Notes: generated from the sequence alone by a model not told the origin. A DNA stretch of 64,000 bases from Clostridiales bacterium (GCA_024684435.1 JAIKWV010000005.1:62001-126000), one strand, 5' to 3'; positions 33,474-43,545 are shown, numbered from the stretch's first letter. Made by a program: numbers and translations.

Positions 33474-34586
33474 TTAAAACATTGTTATAGCCCTGTTTAT
33501 GAGCTGCTTTACATAGAGCAAGGTCTTTGTGACAAGATCAACACGGGATATTGTTATTGAATATGTTCTTTGAAGTCCCATGTAACTTACGTTGATGGTG
33601 GAGCTGTTGCTGAAAGTGGTGCCCTCAATATTATCTTCCTCAAACACGCTGATGCCGCATCCGCTGTAGATCTGAGATGTGAAGTTGTTGGCTTTGCTGA
33701 GGATCTCGGTAACGCCGTTTTTGTATGTGGCGGTAATTTCCATTCCGTCTATGTTTATTTCGGGATGGAAGAAAACGATAAGAAACAGTTCGCCGTCGGT
33801 GCGCTCATCGTACACAAGCTTATTGGGCAGTTTAGTTATCTCGATCTTTGAAATGGGATTGTTTATGATCTTGATGTCCCAGTCAAAGGTACCGAGAGGA
33901 GTGTTGATCTTAACGGTCATTTTGCCCACGGGAGGTCTGTGTTCATATTCAAGTGAGGATGAAGAAGAAAAGCTGAAATCGGAATGTGTGAATTCAACTG
34001 TTTTCTTGCCCATAAGGGTGGGAACGGAGGCGGATATAACCAGACCTTTGAGATCCAGCCTTAAATCACTGGAGTAATCCACTCCGTAAATGTAGGTTGA
34101 CTTTTGAGGGAGTGATACGAGGGTAATGTTGTCGATCTTGCCGACGACATTTTCGATCTCAAAAGTACAGTTTATGTCCCATATGCTGTCAACGGAAAAC
34201 TTGATGGTGTAAGTAACGTCCGCTGTAAGCTGAAGCAGTCCGGAAAGCTTCTTTGCGTTGTTGAGAGAGAAGCCATCGCAGAACTGACCGTCCATATGGT
34301 CGGAGTAGATAGCCACATTAAGGTTGCAGTTTTTACGGTTGCCGAGTGAGAGAATGTAGGCTCCGGTTTTCTTCGGTACAAATGTATATGAACGGGTTTT
34401 GCTGGTGCCGAGAAGAAGGGGACCGAAGGAATAGCTTACATTTTCCAGAATATGAGTTGCGTCCTTCTCTACGGCGTTGGATGAAACCGCTCCGTCAAAG
34501 CCCGCTGCAGATACCGTTGCCGAAACGCCTGAGAATACAAAGACAACAGAGAAAAATACACACAGTACTTTTTTGAGTTTTGACAT
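33474..34586 (-). CDS. secreted protein of unknown function with Ig-like segments
   Basis: 370 residues, not recognised. A signal peptide (1-27, KKVLCVFFSVVFVFSGVSATVSAA in outline) is followed by a beta-rich domain (about 55-145, YTFVPKKTGAYILSL, a jelly-roll-like pattern). Two Ig/bacterial-surface-type repeats follow, each opening with a version of I(D/S)xITLxxLPxKxxYxYG (near 153 and 248). It ends in an amphipathic helix (LVTKTLLYVKQLINRAITMF). It lies 17 bases after metG on the same strand, an unusual place for a surface protein. Confidence 0.75.
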   Translation of the reverse strand: MSKLKKVLCVFFSVVFVFSGVSATVSAAGFDGAVSSNAVEKDATHILENVSYSFGPLLLGTSKTRSYTFVPKKTGAYILSLGNRKNCNLNVAIYSDHMDGQFCDGFSLNNAKKLSGLLQLTADVTYTIKFSVDSIWDINCTFEIENVVGKIDNITLVSLPQKSTYIYGVDYSSDLRLDLKGLVISASVPTLMGKKTVEFTHSDFSFSSSSSLEYEHRPPVGKMTVKINTPLGTFDWDIKIINNPISKIEITKLPNKLVYDERTDGELFLIVFFHPEINIDGMEITATYKNGVTEILSKANNFTSQIYSGCGISVFEEDNIEGTTFSNSSTINVSYMGLQRTYSITISRVDLVTKTLLYVKQLINRAITMF

Positions 34587-34603
34587 AAATGATCCTCCTG
34601 TTT

Positions 34604-36535
34604 TTATCTTATTTTTGAACCTGAAGGCAGGTTATCAACAAATATTACTTTAACGTCATTTTCTGCGCAGTCGGCTGCCAATATCATGCCGTTACTCTCG
34701 ATCCCGCAAAGTGTCGCGGGCTTAAGATTGGCGACAAGCACTACGCTGTGGCCGATAAGATCCTCCGGCTTGTACCAGGGAGCGATGCCGGACGCCACTG
34801 TCCTCGGAGTATCGGTTCCGTCATCAAGAGTCAGGCAAAGCAGTTTTTTTGCACGCTTGACCGGTACGCAGTCAACGATCTTTGCCACTCTCAGTTCCAC
34901 TTTTGCAAAGTCCTCTATGCCTATCTGCGCCAGACCTTCGATTTCTTTTTTCTCAGGCTTTTCGTGCTTAGTTGCGGCCTCCAAAGCCTCAAGCTCCTTG
35001 GAAACGTCTATCCTCGGGAAAATTATATCACCCTTGTGTACAGAGAATCCGGAGGGCAGAACGTCCCACTTGTCTGTATTGTCCCACTTGTCAAGCTCCG
35101 CGGGCAGACCCAACTGAGCCTTGATGATCTTTGCGGAGTTTGGCATAAAGGGTTCGATGAGAGTGGAGATTATGCGGATGCTTTCGCAGAGATTGTACAT
35201 GACAGCGGCAAGTCTCGATCTGTTTGCCTCGTCCTTTGCCAGCGCCCAGGGAGCGGTCTCGTCGATGTATTTGTTAGTACGGGATATAAGGCTCCAGATA
35301 TCGGTAAGAGAATTTGAAAACTGAAGATTGTCCATATAGCCTTCTACCTTTGCCCTTGTTGACAGAGCAAGGCTCTTGAGTTCATCGTCAAACTCTCCCG
35401 GGGTGCGGTCGTCGGGTATAACTGAGCCGAAATATTTTTCAACCATCGCCACCGTGCGGGAAACAAGGTTGCCGAGATCGTTGGCAAGGTCGGAATTTAT
35501 GCGGTTGATAAGTGCCTCGTTGGAAAACTGACCGTCGGAGCCGAAGGGTATCTCACGGAGCAGGAAGTAGCGGATGGCGTCAACGCCGTAACGTCCGCAC
35601 AGTATCACCGGATCCACCACGTTGCCCTTTGATTTGCTCATCTTGCCGCCTTCCAGCAGAAGCCAGCCGTGACCGTAGACCTTCTTTGGGAGAGGCAGGT
35701 CAAGGGACATGAGCATGGCGGGCCAGATTATGGTGTGGAAACGTACTATTTCCTTGCCCACAAGCTGTACGTCCGCGGGCCAGAATTTATTGTAGAGGGT
35801 ATCGTCGTCGGAATTGTAGCCCAGAGCGGTGATGTAGTTTGAAAGGGCGTCTATCCAGACGTAGATAACGTGTTTCGGATCAAAGGTCACCGGAATGCCC
35901 CATGTGAATGAGCTTCTTGAAACGCAGAGATCCTCAAGACCGGGTTTTATGAAATTGTTTATCATCTCGTTGAGACGGCTTTGGGGCTCAACGAATTCCG
36001 GATGTTTTTCATAGTAGGCGACCAGTTTGTCCGCATACTTTGAAAGACGGAAGAAATAGGCGTCCTCTTCGGCGTGAACCACTTCACCGCCGCAGTCAGG
36101 GCACTTGCCGTCCACAAGCTGAGTCTCCGTCCAGAAGGATTCGCAGGGCTTGCAGTACATACCTGTGTACTTACCCATGTAGATGTCGCCCTTTTTGTAC
36201 ATTGTCTCAAATATCTTCTGAACAGCCTTTTCGTGATAGTCGTCCGTTGTCCTTATGAACTTATCGTTGGATATGTCCATAAGCTTCCACAGCTCTTTTA
36301 TGCCGGCAACGATGTTGTCAACATACTGTTTTGGAGTAACGCCGGCGGCTTTCGCCTTGTCCTCGATCTTTTGACCGTGCTCATCCGTGCCGGTGAGGAA
36401 CATCACGTCGTACCCCTGTAATCTCTTGTAGCGAGCCATAGCGTCCGCCGCGACGGTGGTGTAGCTGTGACCTATGTGCAGCTTGTCTGAGGGATAATAA
36501 ATAGGGGTGGTGATGTAGAATTTTTTCTTTTCCAT
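34604..36535 (-). CDS. metG: methionyl-tRNA synthetase
   Basis: 643 residues from the ATG at 36535 (GTG at 36544 is the alternative). Class I enzyme charging tRNA-Met. HIGH motif in DKLHIGHSY, zinc knuckle CKPCESF...CPDCGG, KMSKS motif in GKMSKSKGNVVDP, anticodon-binding helices, and a C-terminal tRNA-binding OB-fold (about 535-643, IEDFAKVELRVAKIVDC). No T-box leader is seen; it follows the 2-hydroxyacid dehydrogenase gene by 17 bases. Confidence 0.98.
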   Translation of the reverse strand: MEKKKFYITTPIYYPSDKLHIGHSYTTVAADAMARYKRLQGYDVMFLTGTDEHGQKIEDKAKAAGVTPKQYVDNIVAGIKELWKLMDISNDKFIRTTDDYHEKAVQKIFETMYKKGDIYMGKYTGMYCKPCESFWTETQLVDGKCPDCGGEVVHAEEDAYFFRLSKYADKLVAYYEKHPEFVEPQSRLNEMINNFIKPGLEDLCVSRSSFTWGIPVTFDPKHVIYVWIDALSNYITALGYNSDDDTLYNKFWPADVQLVGKEIVRFHTIIWPAMLMSLDLPLPKKVYGHGWLLLEGGKMSKSKGNVVDPVILCGRYGVDAIRYFLLREIPFGSDGQFSNEALINRINSDLANDLGNLVSRTVAMVEKYFGSVIPDDRTPGEFDDELKSLALSTRAKVEGYMDNLQFSNSLTDIWSLISRTNKYIDETAPWALAKDEANRSRLAAVMYNLCESIRIISTLIEPFMPNSAKIIKAQLGLPAELDKWDNTDKWDVLPSGFSVHKGDIIFPRIDVSKELEALEAATKHEKPEKKEIEGLAQIGIEDFAKVELRVAKIVDCVPVKRAKKLLCLTLDDGTDTPRTVASGIAPWYKPEDLIGHSVVLVANLKPATLCGIESNGMILAADCAENDVKVIFVDNLPSGSKIR

Positions 36536-36552
36536 GATAAACACTTCCAGTT

Positions 36553-37521
36553 TTATTGTAAATTTAAATTATTGACCGTGTTCTGAGGCTTCCCGTTGAT
36601 AAAAGCCCGTATGTTTTCCTCGCATATCTTCATCAGCCTTTGCCGGGTCTCAAAGCCCGCCCAGGCAATGTGGGGCGTGATGATGCAGTTGTCGCAGGAC
36701 AGCAGGGGATTTGAATGTGAGGGAGGCTCCGTGGAAAGCACATCCACTCCGGCGCCCGCTATGGTCTTGTTTTCGAGGGCTTCGGCAAGGGCGTTTTCAT
36801 CCACCACCTGACCTCTTGAGGTGTTGATAAGAAAGGCGGAGGGCTTCATTTTTCTTAAAAAATCGCTGTTTACAAGCCCCTCGGTCTTTGGAGTGAGGGG
36901 ACAGTGTACGCTTACAACGTCGCTTCTGTTGAGCAGCTCGTCAAGAGAAACAAATTCACATTCAAAATTGCCGTCTTTCGGAGGATGCGGGGTATTAACA
37001 AGCACGTTCATACCCAGGGAGGAGGCGACCTTCGCCACCATTTGACCTATTTTGCCGAACCCGACAACTCCGAAATTTTTGTCCAGCAGCTCGGTGAGCC
37101 CCGTTTTCCAGAAGCAGAAATGTTTGCAATCCGACCATTCTCCGCTTTTTACGGCAAGGTTGTGGATATAGACGCTGTTTGTCAGCTCAAACAGCAGGGC
37201 AAAGGTCAGCTGTGTTACCGCCGCCGCGCTGTAGGAGGGAATATTGCAGACGGGGATACCTCTTGAGACGGCGTATTCCCAGTCGACGATATTATAACCG
37301 GTACTGAGCAGACCTATATATTTAAGGCTCTTCAGCTGTGACAGCGTATCTTTGCGTAGGGGAGTTTTGTTCGTGATGAGTATTTCTGCGTCCCGTGCCC
37401 GGTCCACGATATCCTCAACGGCGGTGAGCTCGTATATGTCACAGTCGCCGAACTCATATATCCAGTCCCAGGAAAGGTCGCCGGGGTTGGTTGTATATCC
37501 GTCAAGAATTACGATCTTCAT
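36553..37521 (-). CDS. D-isomer-specific 2-hydroxyacid dehydrogenase
   Basis: 322 residues from the ATG at 37521; the ribosome binding site is weak. NAD-binding motif VVGFGKIGQMVAKVASSLGM, the LINTSRGQVVDENAL segment with the catalytic arginine nearby, and the catalytic histidine in TPHIAWAG. The overall pattern is closest to glycerate/hydroxypyruvate reductases, but lactate or other 2-hydroxyacids cannot be excluded. It sits between a glycosyltransferase and metG on one strand. Confidence 0.88.
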   Translation of the reverse strand: MKIVILDGYTTNPGDLSWDWIYEFGDCDIYELTAVEDIVDRARDAEILITNKTPLRKDTLSQLKSLKYIGLLSTGYNIVDWEYAVSRGIPVCNIPSYSAAAVTQLTFALLFELTNSVYIHNLAVKSGEWSDCKHFCFWKTGLTELLDKNFGVVGFGKIGQMVAKVASSLGMNVLVNTPHPPKDGNFECEFVSLDELLNRSDVVSVHCPLTPKTEGLVNSDFLRKMKPSAFLINTSRGQVVDENALAEALENKTIAGAGVDVLSTEPPSHSNPLLSCDNCIITPHIAWAGFETRQRLMKICEENIRAFINGKPQNTVNNLNLQ

Positions 37522-37540
37522 AATCAAAACCACTCAATGA

Positions 37541-38647
37541 TCATTTTTGTTTGCCGATGATTTTTGTCATATAGTCAAGCCATTGCTGACCTATCTTTTC
37601 GATTGAATAATTCTCCCGCACAAGCAGGGCGTTTTCCGAAAGCCTGCGGGACAGCTCCTCATCACCGAGTACCCGGAGCATTTCACGTTTGAGCGCCTCG
37701 TCGTCATTGACGGGGATCAGTATGCCGTTCTCATTGTTTTTGATTATCTCCGCGGGGCCGCCTATGGGACAATCGGTGGAGATGCTCGGTATGCCGCAGG
37801 CCATAGCCTCCAATAATGCGTTGGGCATTCCCTCGGTGCAGGAGGAGAGAACAAACAGTGAGGAGTCGTACACAAGCTCAAGAACATTATCCGAAGAATG
37901 GCGCAGATCGATCCGCCCTTCCATGCCCAAGGAGGAGACAAGAGCCTCCAATTCTTCCCTGAGGTCGCCGTCTCCGTATATAACAAGCCTGTATTCCGGG
38001 ATCTTATCGCTGATCCCGGCAAAGTTTTTTATCAGAAAATCATAGGACTTTTCCGGTGAATACCGCCCCATGGAAACTACGGTCTTCTGCCTGACGGCCG
38101 CGGGAACGATATCCTTCACCGCGGGGTTGAATATTGCGTTGGGGATAATGGCTGATCTGCTGTGGATCCTTTTCGGGAAAAAGTTCATTGCGCCGTTTGT
38201 CTGAAAGACGTATCCGTCGGCAAGGACGGAAAAGGCTCTGCGGAACATCCTCAGGGACATTGACCTGCCGCCGTCCTTATAAGGATTGGCGCGCTCGCTG
38301 CCTATCGCCTTGATATGGGTGAAAAGCGCCGCCATAACTGCATAGCAGACCATTATGCTGGTCATGCCGATAAGCACGTCAGGGTCCAGCTCCCGAACCT
38401 TTTTCCGTATCGCATTTGAACGCCTGATAACAGCGAAGACTCTGCGGAAAATATTCAGTCCGGAAATGTCCGGCAGGTCAAGGGGACATACCCTGACGCC
38501 GCTGTTGATAGGGAAAAATATTTCTCTGTCGTGTATGGTGATTATAGAAACCTCATTGCCCCTGTCCGCAAAATAATTCGCAAGTCCGGAACCGGCGCGC
38601 TCGGCGCCGCCCAACTCAAGGCTTCTCATCAAAAAAGCTATTTTCAT
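37541..38647 (-). CDS. glycosyltransferase family 4
   Basis: 368 residues, GT-B fold. The N-terminal [17 protein letters not shown] is the typical opening loop, and [20 protein letters not shown] is the EX7E donor-binding motif. It transfers a sugar from a nucleotide donor, probably to a lipid-linked or cell-surface glycan. No polysaccharide cluster surrounds it, so the acceptor is unknown. The ATG overlaps the rnhA stop by 4 bases (ATGA). Confidence 0.9.
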   Translation of the reverse strand: MKIAFLMRSLELGGAERAGSGLANYFADRGNEVSIITIHDREIFFPINSGVRVCPLDLPDISGLNIFRRVFAVIRRSNAIRKKVRELDPDVLIGMTSIMVCYAVMAALFTHIKAIGSERANPYKDGGRSMSLRMFRRAFSVLADGYVFQTNGAMNFFPKRIHSRSAIIPNAIFNPAVKDIVPAAVRQKTVVSMGRYSPEKSYDFLIKNFAGISDKIPEYRLVIYGDGDLREELEALVSSLGMEGRIDLRHSSDNVLELVYDSSLFVLSSCTEGMPNALLEAMACGIPSISTDCPIGGPAEIIKNNENGILIPVNDDEALKREMLRVLGDEELSRRLSENALLVRENYSIEKIGQQWLDYMTKIIGKQK

Positions 38648-39111
38648 GATTCGGTAATCTGACCTTCGTATTTTTTAGATTCTGCCACCGCGAGTTTGTC
38701 ACAGCGTTCGTTATACTCGTGACCGTCATGACCCTTGACCCACACAACGGTGTATTTGTGCCTGCTCAATGCGTTGAGCAGTTTTTCCCAGAGCTCCGGG
38801 TTGAGCGCAGGTTTTTTATCGGGCTTTCGCCAGCCGTTTTTACGCCATTGTACAGCCCAGCCGTTGTTTATGCCGTTGGCGACATACTGAGAGTCCGTGT
38901 ATATGGTAACGTCACAGCTCTCCTTCAGAGCGTTCAGCCCCTCGATCACCGCTGTCAGCTCCATACGGTTGTTGGTGGTGCCCGCCTCTCCGCCGCTGAG
39001 CTCACGCTCATGCTGCTTGTAGCGTATTATGGTACCCCAACCTCCGGGACCGGGATTGCCGGAACAGGCGCCGTCGGTGTATATCTCAACCTTTTTCAGT
39101 TCATCTGACAT
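38644..39111 (-). CDS. rnhA: ribonuclease HI
   Basis: 155 residues. Degrades RNA in RNA:DNA hybrids. The catalytic acidic residues are seen in [16 protein letters not shown], the glutamate of [24 protein letters not shown] and the terminal NERCDKLA. The basic handle [18 protein letters not shown] is present, as in the E. coli-type enzyme. First gene of the minus-strand run leading to metG. Confidence 0.97.
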   Translation of the reverse strand: MSDELKKVEIYTDGACSGNPGPGGWGTIIRYKQHERELSGGEAGTTNNRMELTAVIEGLNALKESCDVTIYTDSQYVANGINNGWAVQWRKNGWRKPDKKPALNPELWEKLLNALSRHKYTVVWVKGHDGHEYNERCDKLAVAESKKYEGQITES

Positions 39112-39230
39112 AAACAGTTACTCCAAAACGATGCTCAAATTAAGACATTACAAACTTAATCACAATAATGTTACCACAAAAATACTTTTAATGCAATATT
39201 TATTTATTATAAGCGACATATTATTTTGCG

Positions 39231-39260
39231 TTGACATATTGACTGAATTTGTGATATAAT
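39231..39260 (+). promoter_or_regulatory. promoter for the secreted phosphoesterase gene
   Basis: TTGACA (39231-39236), 18-base spacer, TATAAT (39255-39260), 48 bases before the GTG start. Confidence 0.75.
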
Positions 39261-39307
39261 TTTACAGGTTAGTTTAGGCAAACCGATATTCAAACAGAGG
39301 TGGTTTT

Positions 39308-40981
39308 GTGAAGATTAAGAAATTTTTCGCAGGGGTGATCTCGGTCATTCTTTCTGCTACAATTTTACTTTCCCTGCCTGTTTCAGGAGCTTCGCCAAAG
39401 AGTTCTGATATGGGTTTGTTCGTGACAGCGGACATACATACGGACGGCGTAGTTACGGATATATCAAACAGCAGGCGTATTGATGACGAGCTGTATTTCC
39501 ACACCACCATACAGGGTCAGATGGACGCAGAGTCCGTTGCCATAATAAAATCCATGCTGAAAAGCTTTGCAGAGTCCGATAAACAGATCATGCTTATAGC
39601 CGGAGATCTGTCTGACGGGAAAAGAGTGTCCCACGATATATTGAAAAATCTTCTTACGGAGACTGAAAAGAACACCGGCAAACGGATCTTAGTCATAAAC
39701 GGCAACCACGACATAGCCGAGCAGAGCAGCGAAACACGTATCGACTACAAAGAATTTAAAGATATATACAATGATTTCGGCTACAGCGAGGCTCTTGAAA
39801 GGGATGAAAATTCCTGCTCATACACGGCGGAGCTGTCAGGTGATTACCGCCTTATAGCCATAGATTCCGGCATTTACGGCAAGGATGAGGGCAGGATATA
39901 CGCGGAAAGATACGCCTGGATAAAGGAGCAGATAGAGACTGCAAAGAAGGACGGCAAGCACATTGTCGCAATGATGCATCACAGTTTGCTGCCCCACTTT
40001 ACCGCTCAGGCTCCCATGATCACCGTGGACGGCGGCGATTATATGTCCTTTGCCTCTTATCTTGCGGATAACGGCGTAAAATATGTATTCACCGGTCATA
40101 TCCACGCAAACGATATTTCCTCCGCGAAATCCAAAGCAGGCAACACTGTTTATGACGTGCAGACCGGCTCGCTTATAACATCTCCCAACGGTTACAGGGA
40201 GGTCGTATTTGATTCAGACGGAGTGAAGATCAGCACAAAATATGTAACGAAAATAGACATAAACGATCTGCCCGCGGGCTACAATCAGGCTCAGCTTGAG
40301 CTTATCTCAACGGATTTTCCCACCTATTCCAGGAATTTCTTTGAGCTGGGAATGAAACTGTGGCTGGAAAGATTTATAGGCTCCGCCCACAGGGTTTCAA
40401 GGCTGCTGAAAATTGAGGAAGGCACGCCGGAATATGAAAAGCTGGATTCGATCATGGCTGTTCTCGGGGACGCACTTGAACTGCCGTTATACGAAAAGGA
40501 CGCCGGACCCGGCAAGCTCAATTCCGTTGAAGAGATAGCCGCGGCGGCGGGATGTGCTCTGCCGGAGAGCGATTATAAATACGCCTATCAGCTGGTGGCT
40601 GAGATCATGGGCGGCTTTTTCCGCGGAGACGAAAATATAACGACAGATGATGTAGAGGTCAAACTGCTGTATGCGGTGGTAAGGAGCGGCGTGGCTTACG
40701 CTTTTGGCAAATGGGCGAATTCAAGTGAATTTATCACCAAAAGCACAGCCAAAATTATTTACAAGAGCCACACCGTAAACACGGTGGTGGAAGCGATACT
40801 GTCGCCCATCGTTGGGGGCATGGCGGGGGACGCCTATTCGCCGGCGGATCTCAATGTCACCCTTGAACCCTACGGGGAGAACGCCGCGCCGGAAAATCCC
40901 GCGCCTTTGAGCATGATAAAATTGATTTTAAATTTTGTAAAAACTATGACGGAATATTTCTTTGCGCATATCAAAAAATAA
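39308..40981 (+). CDS. secreted calcineurin-like metallophosphoesterase
   Basis: 557 residues from a GTG behind AGAGGTGG. Signal peptide (1-29, ending VSGASP). Full metallophosphoesterase motif set: DIHTDG (DxH), LIAGDLSDG (GD), INGNHDIAE (GNHD), MMHHSLLPH and FTGHIHANDI (GHxH). The region from about 320 to 530 is helical and of unknown role. The C-terminus is an amphipathic helix (MIKLILNFVKTMTEYFFAHI) with terminal lysines, possibly holding it on the membrane. Substrate unknown. Followed by a TIM-barrel isomerase gene after 17 bases. Confidence 0.88.
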   Translation: MKIKKFFAGVISVILSATILLSLPVSGASPKSSDMGLFVTADIHTDGVVTDISNSRRIDDELYFHTTIQGQMDAESVAIIKSMLKSFAESDKQIMLIAGDLSDGKRVSHDILKNLLTETEKNTGKRILVINGNHDIAEQSSETRIDYKEFKDIYNDFGYSEALERDENSCSYTAELSGDYRLIAIDSGIYGKDEGRIYAERYAWIKEQIETAKKDGKHIVAMMHHSLLPHFTAQAPMITVDGGDYMSFASYLADNGVKYVFTGHIHANDISSAKSKAGNTVYDVQTGSLITSPNGYREVVFDSDGVKISTKYVTKIDINDLPAGYNQAQLELISTDFPTYSRNFFELGMKLWLERFIGSAHRVSRLLKIEEGTPEYEKLDSIMAVLGDALELPLYEKDAGPGKLNSVEEIAAAAGCALPESDYKYAYQLVAEIMGGFFRGDENITTDDVEVKLLYAVVRSGVAYAFGKWANSSEFITKSTAKIIYKSHTVNTVVEAILSPIVGGMAGDAYSPADLNVTLEPYGENAAPENPAPLSMIKLILNFVKTMTEYFFAHIKK

Positions 40982-40998
40982 TTTGTGAGGCGATACAT

Positions 40999-41862
40999 AT
41001 GAAAATTGCAACACTAACGGAGGTCATGGGCGTCAGAGTGAGCGACGAAGCGGCTGTCAGGATAATTGCCGGAGCCGGCTTTGACGCGGTGGATTTTTCC
41101 ATGTTTGAGCTCCATGATGACGGCCACATCCTCAACGGGGACGGCTATAAGGACTATGCGCTCAATATCAGGAAAATAGGCGAGGATCTGGGCGTGTTTT
41201 TCAATCAGGCTCACGCGCCCTTCCCGTCAATGAAGAGAAACAACGATGAGTACAACGAACGTACCTTTAAGCACATAGTCCGTTCCATGGAGGTCGCTTC
41301 TTTGCTGGGCGTTGGCATAATCGTTGTGCATCCTTCGGATATTTCAAAGGAAAATAACCTTGAGATCAATCTGGAGTTTTATAACAAACTAATGCCATAC
41401 GCAAGGGATCTGGGCTTAAAAGTCGCCCTTGAGAATATGTGGGGCTGGAGTAATGAGGAGCAAAGGATCGTTCCAAACATCTGCAGTGTGCCGGAGGATT
41501 TCAACCGGTACGTTGACGCTCTGGACAGCAGATATTTCACCGCCTGCCTCGATATAGGTCACTGCGGTCTGGTGGGCTGCGATGCTCCCACAATGATAAG
41601 GGAGATGGGACACGACAGGATAAAGGCTCTCCATGTTCACGATAACGATAATCTCCACGATCTTCATTATTTCCCGTTTTCCTCGGAGCTTGACTGGGGC
41701 GAAATAACCAAGGCGCTGGCGGATATAGATTATGACGGTATACTGACTTTTGAGGCGGATAATACCCTCAAGAAAATGCCTCCCCGGTTCTATCCCACGG
41801 CTATAAAGTATCTTCACGATATAGGCAGACAGCTTGTTAAAATGATCGAAGCAAATAAATAA
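40999..41862 (+). CDS. sugar phosphate isomerase/epimerase (xylose isomerase-like TIM barrel)
   Basis: 287 residues. AP endonuclease family 2/IolE-type TIM barrel with metal-binding positions in VVHPSDI, the glutamate of VALENMWGWS, CLDIGHCG, LHVHDNDNLHD and TFEADNT. Members isomerise or epimerise sugars and cyclitols; the substrate is not inferable. It lies 17 bases after the secreted phosphoesterase gene, so they are probably cotranscribed. Confidence 0.87.
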   Translation: MKIATLTEVMGVRVSDEAAVRIIAGAGFDAVDFSMFELHDDGHILNGDGYKDYALNIRKIGEDLGVFFNQAHAPFPSMKRNNDEYNERTFKHIVRSMEVASLLGVGIIVVHPSDISKENNLEINLEFYNKLMPYARDLGLKVALENMWGWSNEEQRIVPNICSVPEDFNRYVDALDSRYFTACLDIGHCGLVGCDAPTMIREMGHDRIKALHVHDNDNLHDLHYFPFSSELDWGEITKALADIDYDGILTFEADNTLKKMPPRFYPTAIKYLHDIGRQLVKMIEANK

Positions 41863-41918
41863 AAATCAAAAAAACGGGAATACTATTACCGATATCAGAT
41901 GAAAAGAGTTGATAACGG

Positions 41919-42089
41919 TTGATAGATAAACCCGCAAATAAAAACAAGAAGATAAAATGCCCCGGAGCCTTTGTTACACAGCCCATCAGTCAACCGGACA
42001 AAAGGCAGAAAAACACCGGGGTCCCGCTGCCGGATAACGAGAATATTATATTCAACAAGGAATGGGTGGACGACGGCAGCAAGCTGTAA
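41919..42089 (+). CDS. small protein resembling the DUF3787 spore-surface family
   Basis: 56 residues from a TTG at 41919 (LIDKPANKNKKIKCPGAFVT as the start). The C-terminus (ENIIFNKEWVDDGSKL) and the VPLPD segment before it follow the pattern of clostridial DUF3787 (CDIF630_02480-like) spore-surface proteins, where a VPIPS element precedes a KEWVDEN-like end. The ribosome binding site is weak, and a 7-codon ATG frame at 41899 overlaps the TTG. It ends just before a strong terminator, which supports it as an expressed gene. Identification is by memory of the family pattern. Confidence 0.6.
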   Translation: MIDKPANKNKKIKCPGAFVTQPISQPDKRQKNTGVPLPDNENIIFNKEWVDDGSKL

Positions 42090-42100
42090 CCGAATATGAA

Positions 42101-42145
42101 AAGACTGCATACGAGCTTTAAAAACTCATATGCAGTCTTGCTTTT
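42101..42145 (+). terminator. terminator after the small DUF3787-like gene
   Basis: 15-bp stem with one wobble (42101-42115 with 42125-42139), then GCTTTTATTTAT. It lies between convergent units and may also serve the uracil permease gene. Confidence 0.85.
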
Positions 42146-42157
42146 ATTTATATCTGA

Positions 42158-43507
42158 TTATTTCGTCTCAGCGTTTTTCTTTTTGCCGTTAAGCACAAGA
42201 TTCGTTATGATGCCGAGGATAAGGGCACAGGCGATCTCTGTAAGAGTTACCTTGCCTATATTGAGCGTCATGCCGCCGATACCGCAGATAAGGATGACTG
42301 CGACAACAAAGAGGTTGTTGTTTTCGTCAAGGTTGACCTTCTGGATCATCTTAAGACCGGAAACCGCGATGAAACCGTAGAGGGAAACGCATACGCCGCC
42401 CATTACGCAGGCGGGGATGGATGAAAGGAAGGTAATGAAGGGGCTGAAGAAAGAGATCACTATTGCCATGATAGCCGTGGTGAATATAGTAACGATGGAA
42501 GCGTTGCCGGTGATCGCGACACAGCCTACAGATTCGCCGTAGGTGGTGTTGGGGCAGCCGCCGAAGAATGCGCCTGCGATGGAGCCTACGCCGTCGCCAA
42601 GGAGGGTGTTGGAAAGTCCGGGCTCTTTAAGAAGATCCTTCTCAATGATTGAGGAAAGGTTCTTGTGGTCTGCGATGTGCTCAGCGAAAACAACGAATGC
42701 TACGGGGATGTATGCAACTGCAACTGTTCCCACATATGTGCCGTCGATCTCCTTGAGACCCTGTGCCGCGCTGATAAATGTGAAGCCGGGGACCGCGAAG
42801 AATTTCATGTTCTGGAATATTGAAAAATCAATGATTTTGAATGTATCGTTGCCTGTCTTTGTGCCGATAAGGGTGAAGATCAAAGCAACTACATAACCTG
42901 CAAGAATACCGATGATGAAGGGGATGAGCTTTGTCATCTTCTTGCCGTATACACTGCAGAGCATAACTGTAAAGAGCGTTACAAGCGCGCATAAAAAGCC
43001 TATCCAACCCTTTGTGGACATAACGTATCCTGCGTCTGTCTTGGCAAATGTGAGAGCGTCGCCGACTGCGTTGCCTGCAAGGGAAAGTCCGATAATGGAG
43101 ACCGTGGGACCGATGACAACTGCGGGCATGAGCTTGTCGATCCAATTAACGCCTGCGATTTTTACTACAAGAGCGATAACCACATATACAAGACCTGCGA
43201 AAATGGCGCCGATGATGATGCCTGCGTAGCCTGCTTTAGCTGATGCCGCACCGCCGAAGGCCGCGAACATGGAGCCGAGGAAAGCAAAGGATGAACCAAG
43301 GAACACGGGGCTGCTGAACTTTGTGAAAAGCAGATAAACTATTGTGCCGACGCCGGCGCCGAAAAGGGCTGCTGACTGCTGCATACCGTTGCCGACGATG
43401 GCGGGCACCGCGATGGTGGCGGCGAGGATGGCGAGCAGCTGCTGGAACGCGAATACGATGAGCTGACCGAATTTGGGTTTGTCTTTGACATTGTAGGCTA
43501 ACTTCAT
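42158..43507 (-). CDS. uraA: uracil permease (NCS2 family)
   Basis: 449 residues, about 14 hydrophobic segments. The NCS2 signature is in CPNTTYGESVGCVAITG, and FAFLGSMFAAFGG and GLVYVVIALVVKIAG are typical UraA positions. It imports uracil with protons, feeding Upp. Xanthine is an alternative for NCS2 proteins, but the PyrR-type leader points to a pyrimidine. AAGGAGAT precedes the ATG. Confidence 0.9.
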   Translation of the reverse strand: MKLAYNVKDKPKFGQLIVFAFQQLLAILAATIAVPAIVGNGMQQSAALFGAGVGTIVYLLFTKFSSPVFLGSSFAFLGSMFAAFGGAASAKAGYAGIIIGAIFAGLVYVVIALVVKIAGVNWIDKLMPAVVIGPTVSIIGLSLAGNAVGDALTFAKTDAGYVMSTKGWIGFLCALVTLFTVMLCSVYGKKMTKLIPFIIGILAGYVVALIFTLIGTKTGNDTFKIIDFSIFQNMKFFAVPGFTFISAAQGLKEIDGTYVGTVAVAYIPVAFVVFAEHIADHKNLSSIIEKDLLKEPGLSNTLLGDGVGSIAGAFFGGCPNTTYGESVGCVAITGNASIVTIFTTAIMAIVISFFSPFITFLSSIPACVMGGVCVSLYGFIAVSGLKMIQKVNLDENNNLFVVAVILICGIGGMTLNIGKVTLTEIACALILGIITNLVLNGKKKNAETK

Positions 43508-43545
43508 TTTAAAAATCTCCTTCTTTCTTTTTCACGGCAAGCAAT

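Noticed and set aside
34604-36553. T-box leader for metG, leuS or lysS
   Set aside because: No T-box AGGGTGG-type element or room for a leader; all three genes follow another gene closely or a short promoter region.
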